Part shown: piece by piece, positions 56,740 to 64,000 of the stretch
Layout of the letters: each line of letters begins with the position of its first letter
Position numbering within the stretch: the first letter of the stretch is position 1
Assembly (NCBI RefSeq): GCF_000376825.1
Contig: NZ_AQXW01000004.1
Coordinates: 2,046,001-2,110,000 of the forward strand
Direction of reading: 5' to 3'
DNA from: Demetria terragena DSM 11295
Lineage (GTDB): Bacteria; Actinomycetota; Actinomycetes; Actinomycetales; Dermatophilaceae
DNA length: 64,000 nt
Made by a program: the position numbers and the translations under genes
Notes under the pieces: model-generated
Databases searched by the model: none
What the model was told of the DNA's origin: nothing
What the model saw: only the letters and a program-made list of their open reading frames with translations

Positions 56740-58523
56740 CCGACGATCAGAATCCTGAAAGTGTCACGGGGGCAAGGCTTTTCGAGCCGACCTCCGCCCA
56801 CGACCATCGGCTGGCGCTGCGTGCGCGGGGTTCACTGCAGGTCGCCAATGAGCATGGGTTGATCACCGCGGCCGCGGTCCATGTCGCACAGCGCATTAGC
56901 CAGATTGCGGGTGAGGAAGACGACTTGGCCACGCTTGCGCTGGCCCTCACCACCCATGCCGTGACGAGCGGATCCACCTGCCTGGATCTAGCGAGAGTTC
57001 GGGACGATCGCGTGCCGTTGGAGTGGCCAAACCCGGAAGACTATGAGCGCTTGCTTCTGGCGAGCCGGCTCGCCACGACCGGTGTGATTCAGGTTGAGGA
57101 CGGACTGGTCTATCTCGATCGCTATGTCGAGCAGGAGACCCAGGTCGCCCGGGATCTGGTGGCCCGCATGGATGCAGTCGCGGCTGACGAATCCGTGCTC
57201 GAAGCGGGACTAGATCGGCTGTTCGGTGCGAATGACCCGGAGCAGCGCGCCGCATCAACTGCGGCCGTACGCCAACGCACCACCGTGCTCACCGGTGGGC
57301 CAGGCACGGGTAAGACCACCACCGTCGCTCGGCTCCTCGCTCTCCTGGTCGAGCAGGCCGAGAGCCGCCCGGATGGCCGGCGGCCGCGCATCGGGTTGAC
57401 CGCTCCCACGGCTCGTGCCGCCGCGCAGATGCGCGACGCCATTGAGGCGGCCCGGGTTCACCTCCCTGAGGTGGATCGCCCACGGGTCAACAACGTGGAG
57501 GCCCTGACCATTCACCGCCTTCTGGGGTGGAAGCCGGGCACGAACCCGCGTACTGCGAGCAGGTTTCGCCACGACCGAACGAACCATCTGCCGCACGACA
57601 TCGTCGTGGTCGATGAGGCCTCGATGGTGTCGCTGACGATGATGGCGCGTCTGCTCGAGGCCCTGCGCCCGGACGCTCAGCTGGTCGTGGTCGGCGACCC
57701 TGATCAGCTCGCCTCCGTCGACGCTGGCGCGGTCTTGGCAGACTTGGTGGCAGGGCTCGAGGCGCGCCAGGCGGAGACGAGCGTGCTCGCTCGCCTGACG
57801 CATACCTACCGGTTTGGTGGTGGAATCGGCGAGTTGGCCCAGGCGATCCGTGATGGCGATGCAGACCGGGCGATCGCCGTGATCGAGAAGTCGCACGAGC
57901 TCGAGTTGGTGCCCGGCTCCACGGCCCTGCGGGGACGACTGGTGCGTACGGCCCTGGAGTTGCGCAAGCACGCGCTCGAGGGCAACGGCGTGGCGGCATT
58001 GGACGTTCTTGGTGAGCATCGCCTGTTGTGCGCTCATCGATCGGGCCCGTTCGGCGCCGCGCACTGGAACCGTCAGGTCGAGACCTGGGTCGCAGAAGAG
58101 ACCGGCGAAATCCACTGGAGTGCAATGTATCCGGGCCGTCCACTGCTGATCATCAGCAACGACTACGCCAACGCGCTGCACAACGGAGACACCGGAGTCG
58201 TGGTCCGGGATTCCGGCGGCGCCTTGCGTGCGGAACTCGACACCACCGACGGCCGGCGCGTGCTGCCGACCTCGCGGCTCAGCGAGGTCGACACCATGCA
58301 CGCCATGACCGTCCACAAGGCGCAAGGCAGCCAGGCAACCCACGTCACGATGGTGTTGCCCGAGGCTGACTCCCCGTTGCTGACGCGAGAACTGCTCTAC
58401 ACCGGGGTGACTCGCGCACGGCAGTCTGTGACGATCGTGGGATCCCCTGACACCGTGCGCGCAGCGATCGAGCAGCGCAGTCAGCGTGCGAGTGGGCTAG
58501 CCCGTCGCCTCGGCAGTGACTGA
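56736..58523 (+). CDS. recD: Exodeoxyribonuclease V alpha subunit
   Basis: This 595-residue 5'-3' SF1B helicase of RecBCD has Walker A TGGPGTGKTTTVARLL, Walker B VVVDEASMVSLTMMARLL, GDPDQLASVDAGAVLADLV and the C-terminal motif AMTVHKAQGSQATHVTMVLPE with LLYTGVTRARQSVTIVG. Length and order match RecD. The gene overlaps recB by 4 bases and ends 2 bases before a convergent esterase gene. The recC-recB-recD operon should encode a full RecBCD machine, the main end-resection enzyme competing with AdnAB in actinobacteria. Confidence 0.95.
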   Translation: MTDDQNPESVTGARLFEPTSAHDHRLALRARGSLQVANEHGLITAAAVHVAQRISQIAGEEDDLATLALALTTHAVTSGSTCLDLARVRDDRVPLEWPNPEDYERLLLASRLATTGVIQVEDGLVYLDRYVEQETQVARDLVARMDAVAADESVLEAGLDRLFGANDPEQRAASTAAVRQRTTVLTGGPGTGKTTTVARLLALLVEQAESRPDGRRPRIGLTAPTARAAAQMRDAIEAARVHLPEVDRPRVNNVEALTIHRLLGWKPGTNPRTASRFRHDRTNHLPHDIVVVDEASMVSLTMMARLLEALRPDAQLVVVGDPDQLASVDAGAVLADLVAGLEARQAETSVLARLTHTYRFGGGIGELAQAIRDGDADRAIAVIEKSHELELVPGSTALRGRLVRTALELRKHALEGNGVAALDVLGEHRLLCAHRSGPFGAAHWNRQVETWVAEETGEIHWSAMYPGRPLLIISNDYANALHNGDTGVVVRDSGGALRAELDTTDGRRVLPTSRLSEVDTMHAMTVHKAQGSQATHVTMVLPEADSPLLTRELLYTGVTRARQSVTIVGSPDTVRAAIEQRSQRASGLARRLGSD

Positions 58524-58525
58524 GG

Positions 58526-59377
58526 TCAGAGTGCGTGTTGCTTGGCCCAGATTTTCGCTAGAGCAACCCCGCCACGCGCGAACGAGTCGGCGCTGTAGTG
58601 GGTGCCGTCGCCGCGGTGCGCGGGGTTGGGGGACCACAGGTCGTTGATGATGCTTCCCTTGCCGAGCGTTGTCACCTCTTTGTTGAAGAGCGCGGTCTCG
58701 CGCTTGCGCTCCGGGCTGCTCGTGTAGCGCGACCAGGTGGGGTTGAGATGGACGACCGTCGCGTGCATTTTCTTGGCCTCTGGGACCCCGGCGCGCACCA
58801 TGTTGTGCAGACCGCGGAAGCGGCTGCCATAGCGGTAGGCGTCGCCGTCGATGACGTCTTGCTCGCCTTGGATCCAGACCATGTCAAGCACGCGCACGCT
58901 GGACACGGTGGGGTCGGCCAGGAGCTTGGCGATCGCGGCATTCAAGTGCTTGACAGCAGCCTTCATGTGCGTGCTCTTCCACTGGGCCGTGGAGGTGCTT
59001 CCGACGCTGTACTTGAACAGCGCGATGGTCCGCGCCCCGGACGAGTAGGCCGGGCGGGTGGTGTAGAGATGGTGCACAGCGGCTTCGCCGAACCCGATCT
59101 TGGTTGGTTTCAGGGTCGACCAGGTCAGCGCGGCGCTATTGGCCGAGACGAAGCGAACCTGGGGTAGCGGGGTTAAGAACTGCTTGTACGCAGCCGTGAG
59201 CTTGGCAGCGTTGTCACCGCCAGCGTTGCTCTGGCCGAGATTGAGAAAGAGATCGACGGGGCGGGCCGTGGGGGCGGCGCCGCGCGCGGAACCCTGGGTC
59301 GCGCTGGTCAGGAAGGCGGCGGAGGCGAGACCGGCTGTCGACACGAGTGCCGATCGACGAGATATAGGTGAGTGCAT
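58526..59377 (-). CDS. Secreted SGNH/sialate O-acetylesterase-like protein (CE6/SASA fold)
   Basis: This 283-residue protein starts with a Tat-type signal (SRRSALVSTAGLASAAFL) and should be exported folded. The mature part has FLNLGQSNAGGDN (Ser50 nucleophile, block I), MVWIQGEQDVIDGDAY (the WxQGExD block of the sialate O-acetylesterase domain) and RGDGTHYSADS with the Asp-His pair. These indicate a carbohydrate acetyl-esterase; the substrate is unknown. TAATAT just upstream of the ATG may be the -10 of a nearly leaderless transcript. Confidence 0.82.
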   Translation of the reverse strand: MHSPISRRSALVSTAGLASAAFLTSATQGSARGAAPTARPVDLFLNLGQSNAGGDNAAKLTAAYKQFLTPLPQVRFVSANSAALTWSTLKPTKIGFGEAAVHHLYTTRPAYSSGARTIALFKYSVGSTSTAQWKSTHMKAAVKHLNAAIAKLLADPTVSSVRVLDMVWIQGEQDVIDGDAYRYGSRFRGLHNMVRAGVPEAKKMHATVVHLNPTWSRYTSSPERKRETALFNKEVTTLGKGSIINDLWSPNPAHRGDGTHYSADSFARGGVALAKIWAKQHAL

Positions 59378-59484
59378 GCACCTATATTAGAGAACAGCGT
59401 TCACATGTGTCGATAAAGACCGCTTAATGGTCCCAAGCAGACCGCGAAGTATGTCGTCCGGCGCAGCAGACGTACGGTGGATTC

Positions 59485-60537
59485 ATGCCGAAAACCACAG
59501 CAGCACTAGTCATCCCCGCATCAGGCGTTCCGTTCGAGCAGAGCACGATTGAGCGCCGTGACTTGCGCGATGACGACATCAGCATCGACATTCGATACGC
59601 CGGGATCTGTCACAGCGACATCCACACGGCGCGGGAGGAGTGGGGCCCAGCGCGATTCCCACTCGTCCCCGGGCACGAAATCGCCGGTGTGGTGGCAGAG
59701 GTCGGGCCGTCAGTCACCCGCTTCAAGGTCGGCGATCGGGTCGGGGTCGGGTGCATGGTCGACTCCTGTGGCGAGTGTGCGATGTGCAAGGACGGCGAGG
59801 AGCAGTTCTGCGAGCGCGGCGCCGTCATGACCTACGGCTCGATCGGCTATGACGATGAGGTGACGTACGGCGGCTATTCGCAGTCGGTCGTGGTCTCGGA
59901 GCGCTTCACCTGCCGGATCCCTGAGGAACTCGAGTTCGAGCACGCCGCGCCGCTCCTGTGCGCTGGCATCACGACCTATGCGCCGTTGGTGCGCTGGGGC
60001 GCCGGGCCGGGCAAGAAGGTTGCCGTTGTCGGTATGGGCGGGCTCGGTCACGTCGGCGTGAAGATCGCCGCCGCGATGGGCGCCGAGGTGACCGTGCTGT
60101 CGCGCTCACTCGCTAAATCTGAGGACGCTCGGACGTATGGCGCGACGCACCACTATTCGACCGCTGAGGAGTCGACCTTCGAGGAACTCGCCGGTCGCTT
60201 TGACGTGATCCTCAATACGGTCAGCGCCGACCTACCGATGGGTGACTACCTCGGATTGCTTCGCCCGTTTGGTGCGATCGTCAACGTTGGATTGCCCCCA
60301 AGCTCATACGAGTTCGCGCCTGGGGCAGTGGTGGGCCGGAGTCGAGTGCTCGCGGGTTCGATGATCGGCGGCATCGCGGATACGCAAGCCATGCTCGATT
60401 TCTGTGCCAAGCACGGTGTCGGCGCGGAGGTTGAAGTCATCACGGCAGATGAGGTGATGACGGCGTACGACAAGGTCGTTGCGGGTGACGTGCGCTATCG
60501 CTACGTCATTGACACCTCGACGATTCAGCCGAAGTAG
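59485..60537 (+). CDS. Zinc-dependent NADPH alcohol dehydrogenase (YahK/cinnamyl-alcohol-dehydrogenase type)
   Basis: This 350-residue medium-chain dehydrogenase has catalytic zinc residues in AGICHSDIHTAREEWG and GHEIAGVVAEVG, the four structural Cys in DSCGECAMCKDGEEQFC, and the cofactor loop VVGMGGLGHVGVKIAAAMG followed by SRSLAKSEDA, whose Ser-Arg-Ser favours NADP. YahK-like enzymes reduce a broad range of aldehydes. Its last 13 bases overlap the convergent M16-like gene. No clear operator is seen in the 107-base gap to the divergent esterase. Confidence 0.92.
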   Translation: MPKTTAALVIPASGVPFEQSTIERRDLRDDDISIDIRYAGICHSDIHTAREEWGPARFPLVPGHEIAGVVAEVGPSVTRFKVGDRVGVGCMVDSCGECAMCKDGEEQFCERGAVMTYGSIGYDDEVTYGGYSQSVVVSERFTCRIPEELEFEHAAPLLCAGITTYAPLVRWGAGPGKKVAVVGMGGLGHVGVKIAAAMGAEVTVLSRSLAKSEDARTYGATHHYSTAEESTFEELAGRFDVILNTVSADLPMGDYLGLLRPFGAIVNVGLPPSSYEFAPGAVVGRSRVLAGSMIGGIADTQAMLDFCAKHGVGAEVEVITADEVMTAYDKVVAGDVRYRYVIDTSTIQPK

Positions 60538-61991
60538 CCCAGCCACAGGTCGGTGTCGGCGAAGCGAACGTCGGCGGTGCACGCGTCGAGTTGGGCCAGC
60601 ATTTTGTCGCCACGGCGGAAATCACGTCCGCGGAGACCGAAACTGAAGCCATCGGCGAAGACGACCATCCGGGTGTCACCTTCATGTGCGACGCCGACAA
60701 CCTCCGACCATGCCGCTCGACGCATCTCACCTCCATGGCGCATCGCGATCGTGTCACCGGTGAGAGCGACCGCCAGGCGGCGAGGTAACAGCCGAGACCG
60801 TCGACGCAGGAATATCTCACCATCAGTGGGGAATTCGTCGGCGCTTTGGATTCGACGACCGTCGAACGGAAGGTCGTCGAACTGCTCGGCGTCGTCAGCC
60901 TCCCAGACCTCCAACGGCAGGTGCACCAGCATGGTGTCTTGGGCCATCGCGATGGCGCGATTCCACTCCTCGCCCTGCACCTGGGCCATCTCTGCCTCAA
61001 TCCGCGTCGAATGATGCCGTGCGGGGAGGTCTCGCGTCAGACGTCCAGCCTCCTCGACCATGACGTCGAACGCAGCCGTGGAGTCTTCGAGTCGGTGCCT
61101 GAGCTGCGACCTCACGTGGTCGACCTCGGCTTCAGTCGGCGGCTCGGTGACAAGACGTTGCACCTCGCGCCGAAGGGCCCGGGCGACCTCGGGAGCACGC
61201 TCTTCGGCGAAGTCGGCGCCAATGGCCGTCAGCCCGTGCCCATGGAGCGCCATGGTGTGGTCTTCGATCTGATAACTCAAGGCATCTCGCATGCGCAAGG
61301 TGTCGAAAGCGCGCTCGGTCACGAGCATGCCGAGCGCCTCGCTTGACTCCGGAGTGAGGAAGGAGATCGTCACCTCATCTTCTGAATAACCGCGTACGGC
61401 GCCTGGCGTCGTCGAGGAGAGAAAGGGCGCGTCGTCGGCACGGTTGGGGCGTCCGTCTGGCACGGGCACCCGTACGTCATCTGCGGGTTCGCCCGTCAGC
61501 ACGAGGACGCACCCGTCCTTGCGCACTAACCGGCCGGTTAGCTCGGTCACAGCCTGGGCTGAGACCCCGCCTAGGTCCGGCTCCGGGGCAGAGGTGAGGC
61601 CGGCGCCGCGATAACCACACCGAGCACGCAACGCTTCGGCGAGTGCTGGTGGGCCGTAGGTTCCGCTCTCGATCCCAATGACCTTGGCTTCGTGGGCGAT
61701 GCGCGATGTGTCCGGAGCGTGGAGGTGGAGCGCGACATCCTCAATGAACTGCAGCACATCGGCACGGTCACCGGAGGCGACGAAGGATGAATGGTGGATA
61801 TCGACGTTGGCGTTGTAATTGATAGGACGTCGCCCGATCTGAGCCATCACCAAATGCTCGATGAGGTGCGTGATGCCCGAGGTTGTGAAGGTCTCGTCAG
61901 ATGCCCCCATGCCAACGACCAGGCCTGCGCTAAAGGGACCGGGTGCGTCCTCCCAGAGTGTGACGACGCCATCGGCCAGGGTCTGCTGCAT
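60525..61991 (-). CDS. M16-family (insulinase-like) peptidase
   Basis: This 488-residue protein has an N-terminal M16 domain with the inverted zinc motif HLIEH (H42, E45, H46) and the distal Glu region EAKVIGIESGTYG. A second, non-catalytic half contains YQIEDHTMALHGHGLTAIGADF. It is longer than one M16 half (about 430), and the last 110 residues form a beta-rich, PH-like tail (AVALTGDTIAMRHGG, WSEVVGVAHEGDTRMVVFADG). It lacks a signal peptide, so it acts in the cytosol on small peptides or has another role. Confidence 0.8.
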   Translation of the reverse strand: MQQTLADGVVTLWEDAPGPFSAGLVVGMGASDETFTTSGITHLIEHLVMAQIGRRPINYNANVDIHHSSFVASGDRADVLQFIEDVALHLHAPDTSRIAHEAKVIGIESGTYGPPALAEALRARCGYRGAGLTSAPEPDLGGVSAQAVTELTGRLVRKDGCVLVLTGEPADDVRVPVPDGRPNRADDAPFLSSTTPGAVRGYSEDEVTISFLTPESSEALGMLVTERAFDTLRMRDALSYQIEDHTMALHGHGLTAIGADFAEERAPEVARALRREVQRLVTEPPTEAEVDHVRSQLRHRLEDSTAAFDVMVEEAGRLTRDLPARHHSTRIEAEMAQVQGEEWNRAIAMAQDTMLVHLPLEVWEADDAEQFDDLPFDGRRIQSADEFPTDGEIFLRRRSRLLPRRLAVALTGDTIAMRHGGEMRRAAWSEVVGVAHEGDTRMVVFADGFSFGLRGRDFRRGDKMLAQLDACTADVRFADTDLWLGYFG

Positions 61992-62053
61992 GCGCTGACT
62001 CTATGGCTTACGTGGTGAGGCGTCCTGCGAATTTGCCATCACCACAGGGCAGT

Positions 62054-62503
62054 TCAACCCTCTAGCCGTTCAGTCACGCGGGCGGTCACGCCGTCAAGGG
62101 TGGCGAGTTCTTCGTCGGTGAGGCCAGCGAAGAAGGACGCTCGGACACTGTCGACATGATCCGGTGCGGCCTTGTCCATGACGGTTTGACCGGCCGCAGT
62201 GATGCGCAGGTAGGCGCCGCGCTTGTCTTCCGAGCAGTTCTCCCGCTCTACAAGGCCGCGCTGTTCCATGCGCTTGATGTGGTGTGACAGCCGGGATCGA
62301 TCCCACTGCACGATGTGTGCGAGTTCGCTCATGCGCAGGCGTCCATCGGGTGCGTCGGTGAGGCCAACCAGGATCGCGTAGTCGGGGAGGCTGAGGCCGT
62401 GCGGCTGCAGACGGCGGCCTAGTTCGACGGTGAGGAGGGTGTGGGCGCGCAGCCATTGCCGCCAGATGCGTTGCTCGTCGTCGTGCAGCCACTCAGTGTG
62501 CAT
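62054..62503 (-). CDS. MarR-family transcriptional regulator
   Basis: This 149-residue winged-helix regulator has LSLPDYAILVGLTDAPDGRLRMSELAHIVQWDRSRLSHHIKRMEQRGLVERENCSEDKRGAYLRITAAG, the MarR core with recognition helix and DxRG wing. A single Cys (CSEDKRG) in the wing is not the usual redox Cys of OhrR. It is divergent from yceI across 91 bases that contain two GTTGA-type sites, so it probably represses both. The flavin-pair operon at 44751 has the same site. Confidence 0.9.
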   Translation of the reverse strand: MHTEWLHDDEQRIWRQWLRAHTLLTVELGRRLQPHGLSLPDYAILVGLTDAPDGRLRMSELAHIVQWDRSRLSHHIKRMEQRGLVERENCSEDKRGAYLRITAAGQTVMDKAAPDHVDSVRASFFAGLTDEELATLDGVTARVTERLEG

Positions 62504-62522
62504 AGGTTCACTCTACCCGATA

Positions 62523-62536
62523 GTTGACACGTCATG
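62523..62536. promoter_or_regulatory. Degenerate second MarR operator
   Basis: GTTGACACGTCATG retains one full arm and part of the other of the GTTGA-N4-TCAAC site. It overlaps the -35 of yceI (TTGACA, 62524-62529) and lies 20 bases from the marR start, suiting autoregulation. Confidence 0.4.
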
Positions 62537-62545
62537 TAGAGCGAG

Positions 62546-62569
62546 TACTGTTGTAGTTGACAGATCAAC
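62546..62569 (+). promoter_or_regulatory. yceI promoter -10 and MarR operator
   Basis: TACTGT (62546-62551) lies 16 bases after TTGACA and is followed by GTTGACAGATCAAC (62556-62569), a palindrome that would cover the transcription start. Only one base separates it from the operator at 44713-44726. Confidence 0.65.
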
Positions 62570-62594
62570 CACACGCTTCAGGAAGGTCCTCCCC

Positions 62595-63140
62595 ATGACC
62601 GCCACGCTTCAGTCCCTCACCGGCACCTACGTCATCGACCCGTCGCACTCGCAGGTGGGCTTTGTGGCCCGGCACGCCATGGTGACCAAGGTGCGCGGTG
62701 CTTTCGATGAATTCGAAGGCAAGGCAGTGGTCGACGGTGACATCTCCACCCTGCAGACCGAGCTCACCATTCAGACTGCGAGCATCAACACGCGTAACGC
62801 TGACCGCGACGGGCACCTGCGTACCGGCGACTTCCTGGAGGCCGAGGCTTACCCGACCATCACCTTCCGCTCGACCGGCGCGTCGGTCGAAGGTGACACC
62901 TTGAACGTCACGGGTGACCTCACCATCAAGGACGTCACCAAGCAGATCACCGTGCCGTTTGAGTTCGGTGGCGCAGCCCAGGACCCGTTCGGCAACGAGC
63001 GCGTGGGCTTCGAAGGTTCGACCGTCATCGTCCGCAGTGACTTTGGGATCAACTTCAACGCTGCCCTGGAGACTGGTGGCGTGTTGGTCAGCGACAAGAT
63101 CACGCTGGAGTTTGAAATCTCGGCCATCAAGCAGGCCTGA
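62595..63140 (+). CDS. YceI-family lipocalin-like protein
   Basis: This 181-residue protein is a single YceI domain: GTYVIDPSHSQVGFVARHAMVTKVRGAF, TRNADRDGHLRTGDFLEAEAYPTITF and LTIKDVTKQITVPFEFGG. The fold is a beta-barrel that binds isoprenoid-like lipids. No signal peptide is present, as in most actinobacterial copies. The ATG at 62595 has AGGAAGG upstream. Control by the adjacent MarR, shared with a flavin monooxygenase pair, suggests a role in handling hydrophobic or quinone-like compounds (inference). Confidence 0.92.
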   Translation: MTATLQSLTGTYVIDPSHSQVGFVARHAMVTKVRGAFDEFEGKAVVDGDISTLQTELTIQTASINTRNADRDGHLRTGDFLEAEAYPTITFRSTGASVEGDTLNVTGDLTIKDVTKQITVPFEFGGAAQDPFGNERVGFEGSTVIVRSDFGINFNAALETGGVLVSDKITLEFEISAIKQA

Positions 63141-63155
63141 CCCGCGTTCATTAGC

Positions 63156-63219
63156 CATCGACTAGCGGCAAATGCTGGGTGTGTCTGTACGACGACCCGG
63201 TATTTGCCGCTAGTCGATG
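63156..63219. terminator. Long inverted repeat between convergent yceI and arsR
   Basis: Perfect 18-bp arms, CATCGACTAGCGGCAAAT and its complement, flank 28 bases that contain a further GGGT/ACCC pair. The arsR stop codon lies inside the right arm. It can serve as terminator in both directions. The unusually long perfect arms also fit a remnant of a mobile repeat. Confidence 0.65.
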
Positions 63220-63569
63220 TGTCGCATGCCCGCCCGGGTTGCTTCGGCGGCGCGTTTGAGAGCTCCGAGTTGACGCTCCCAGTCATCGGCTCGAGCCAAG
63301 AGCCAGGTGGCGGTGTCGCGCAATGGCTCGGGGCTCACTTCGTACAGCACCTCGCGACCAGCGCGTCGTGAGGTGACGAGTTCTGCATCGGCCAGAACGC
63401 GAAGGTGCTTCATCACTCCTTGTCGGGTGATGTCGAGCTCGGTGGCCACTTCACCCGCATTCATCCCGGCACTTGCGGAGAGCACTTCCAGGATGGTGCG
63501 GCGGGTGGGGTCGGCGAGACACGTCAGGATCTCGGCCTGATCGCCCCCGTTGCGCGCAGACCGGCTCAT
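63210..63569 (-). CDS. ArsR-family winged-helix regulator
   Basis: This 119-residue ArsR-type regulator reads ILTCLADPTRRTILEVLSASAGMNAGEVATELDITRQGVMKHLRVLADAELVTSRRAGREVLYEV. No metal-site cysteines are present. The start overlaps the upstream SRPBCC gene by 4 bases. In this pair the SRPBCC gene comes first, the reverse of the pair at 10961-11814, and the two regulators are not close copies. Confidence 0.88.
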   Translation of the reverse strand: MSRSARNGGDQAEILTCLADPTRRTILEVLSASAGMNAGEVATELDITRQGVMKHLRVLADAELVTSRRAGREVLYEVSPEPLRDTATWLLARADDWERQLGALKRAAEATRAGMRHID

Positions 63570-63994
63570 CCCTCGAGGTGCTGTCGAGCCGCGGCCAGTT
63601 CCTGGTCCCAGCCCTGCGAGTTCTCTGCCTGCGTTTTAGTGCCCTTGGCCGCGTCGGCGTACGCCGCGAAGCCGGACTCAACCACAGTCACCAAAACCCC
63701 AGCATCGGTCTCGGCGAGCGTCATGTCGATGCGCGTACGGTCGCTGGCTGGATTGTCGGATTCGCCCGAACCCCATTCGTACGAAACGCTTTTCGGCTCA
63801 TCGCTGCCCAGCGTGCGGATAGGGAAGTCGGCGCCCTTCCAGTGCAGTGTCGTGACGTCGCCATCTGTGGATGACTCGTGCTCGATGATCTCGCCGTCAT
63901 TGATCCACCAGCCCGGCGTAGAGATCAATTGCCACACGGTGGTGAGTGGCGCGTTGATGGTGATCTCGCGCTTGATGGTGTCGGGGGTGCTCAT
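63566..63994 (-). CDS. SRPBCC (AHSA1-like) domain protein
   Basis: This 142-residue helix-grip protein has IKREITINAPLTTVWQLISTPGWWINDGEIIEH and a C-terminal helix SQGWDQELAAARQHL, the AHSA1 pattern. It is translationally coupled to arsR. The promoter lies beyond the right edge of the window, so operators cannot be judged. Ligand and function are unknown. Confidence 0.82.
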   Translation of the reverse strand: MSTPDTIKREITINAPLTTVWQLISTPGWWINDGEIIEHESSTDGDVTTLHWKGADFPIRTLGSDEPKSVSYEWGSGESDNPASDRTRIDMTLAETDAGVLVTVVESGFAAYADAAKGTKTQAENSQGWDQELAAARQHLEG

Positions 63995-64000
63995 GTGAAC

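Overview
The window reads as chromosomal DNA of a high-GC Gram-positive actinobacterium, probably in or near the Micrococcales. The evidence is GC-rich codon use, IdeR/DmdR-type iron boxes, a consensus actinobacterial LexA box, a DUF222/HNH gene, a CE1758/CE1759-type flavin enzyme pair, a UPF0309 sugar-isomerase gene and a recC-recB-recD operon. I see no phage, insertion sequence, tRNA, rRNA or CRISPR array.

Layout. 1-8.7 kb: tail of an M20 peptidase, proton-translocating transhydrogenase pntAB, a three-subunit molybdenum hydroxylase resembling the E. coli PaoABC aldehyde oxidoreductase, and a 14-helix MFS exporter behind a perfect palindrome. 9-14.8 kb: secreted tripeptidyl-peptidase-like hydrolase, an ArsR/SRPBCC pair, a SIS sugar isomerase, an AGCS symporter and a universal stress protein. 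14.9-34.3 kb: a siderophore locus. An iron box precedes mbtH, an aryl-acid AMP ligase, a 4033-residue NRPS and a carrier-protein/3-dehydroshikimate-dehydratase fusion. A convergent four-gene ABC importer has its own iron box. 34.4-42.6 kb: PfkB and ROK sugar kinases, pirin, a short threonyl-tRNA synthetase behind a threonine-codon attenuator, glycosyltransferase, SDR, an SOS-controlled DUF222/HNH gene and a TPR protein. 42.6-49.7 kb: tandem repeats, acyl-CoA dehydrogenase, the flavin pair, SIS/GlcNAc-kinase-like genes, SIMPL and dienelactone hydrolase. 49.8-64 kb: recCBD, an acetylesterase-like protein, alcohol dehydrogenase, M16-like peptidase, MarR/YceI and a second SRPBCC/ArsR pair.

The most interesting system is the siderophore locus. 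The last biosynthetic gene fuses an aryl carrier protein to a 3-dehydroshikimate dehydratase with all four expected metal ligands. This enzyme family makes protocatechuate (3,4-dihydroxybenzoate). No 2,3-dihydroxybenzoate genes (isochorismate synthase, isochorismatase, 2,3-dihydro-DHB dehydrogenase) are present, and the AMP ligase has Ala where 2,3-DHB ligases usually have Asn. I infer a 3,4-catecholate-capped NRPS siderophore made by a C-A-T-C-A-T-C-(vestigial)-C-A-T-TE synthetase. Domain families are clear; substrate and product are inference.

Three further signals deserve attention. A 15-residue leader peptide with three consecutive Thr codons and mutually exclusive hairpins precedes the short ThrRS. 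A GTTGA-N4-TCAAC operator is shared by the MarR/YceI promoter and the flavin-pair promoter 18 kb away. Related 18-bp repeats have expanded in frame inside both recC and recB.
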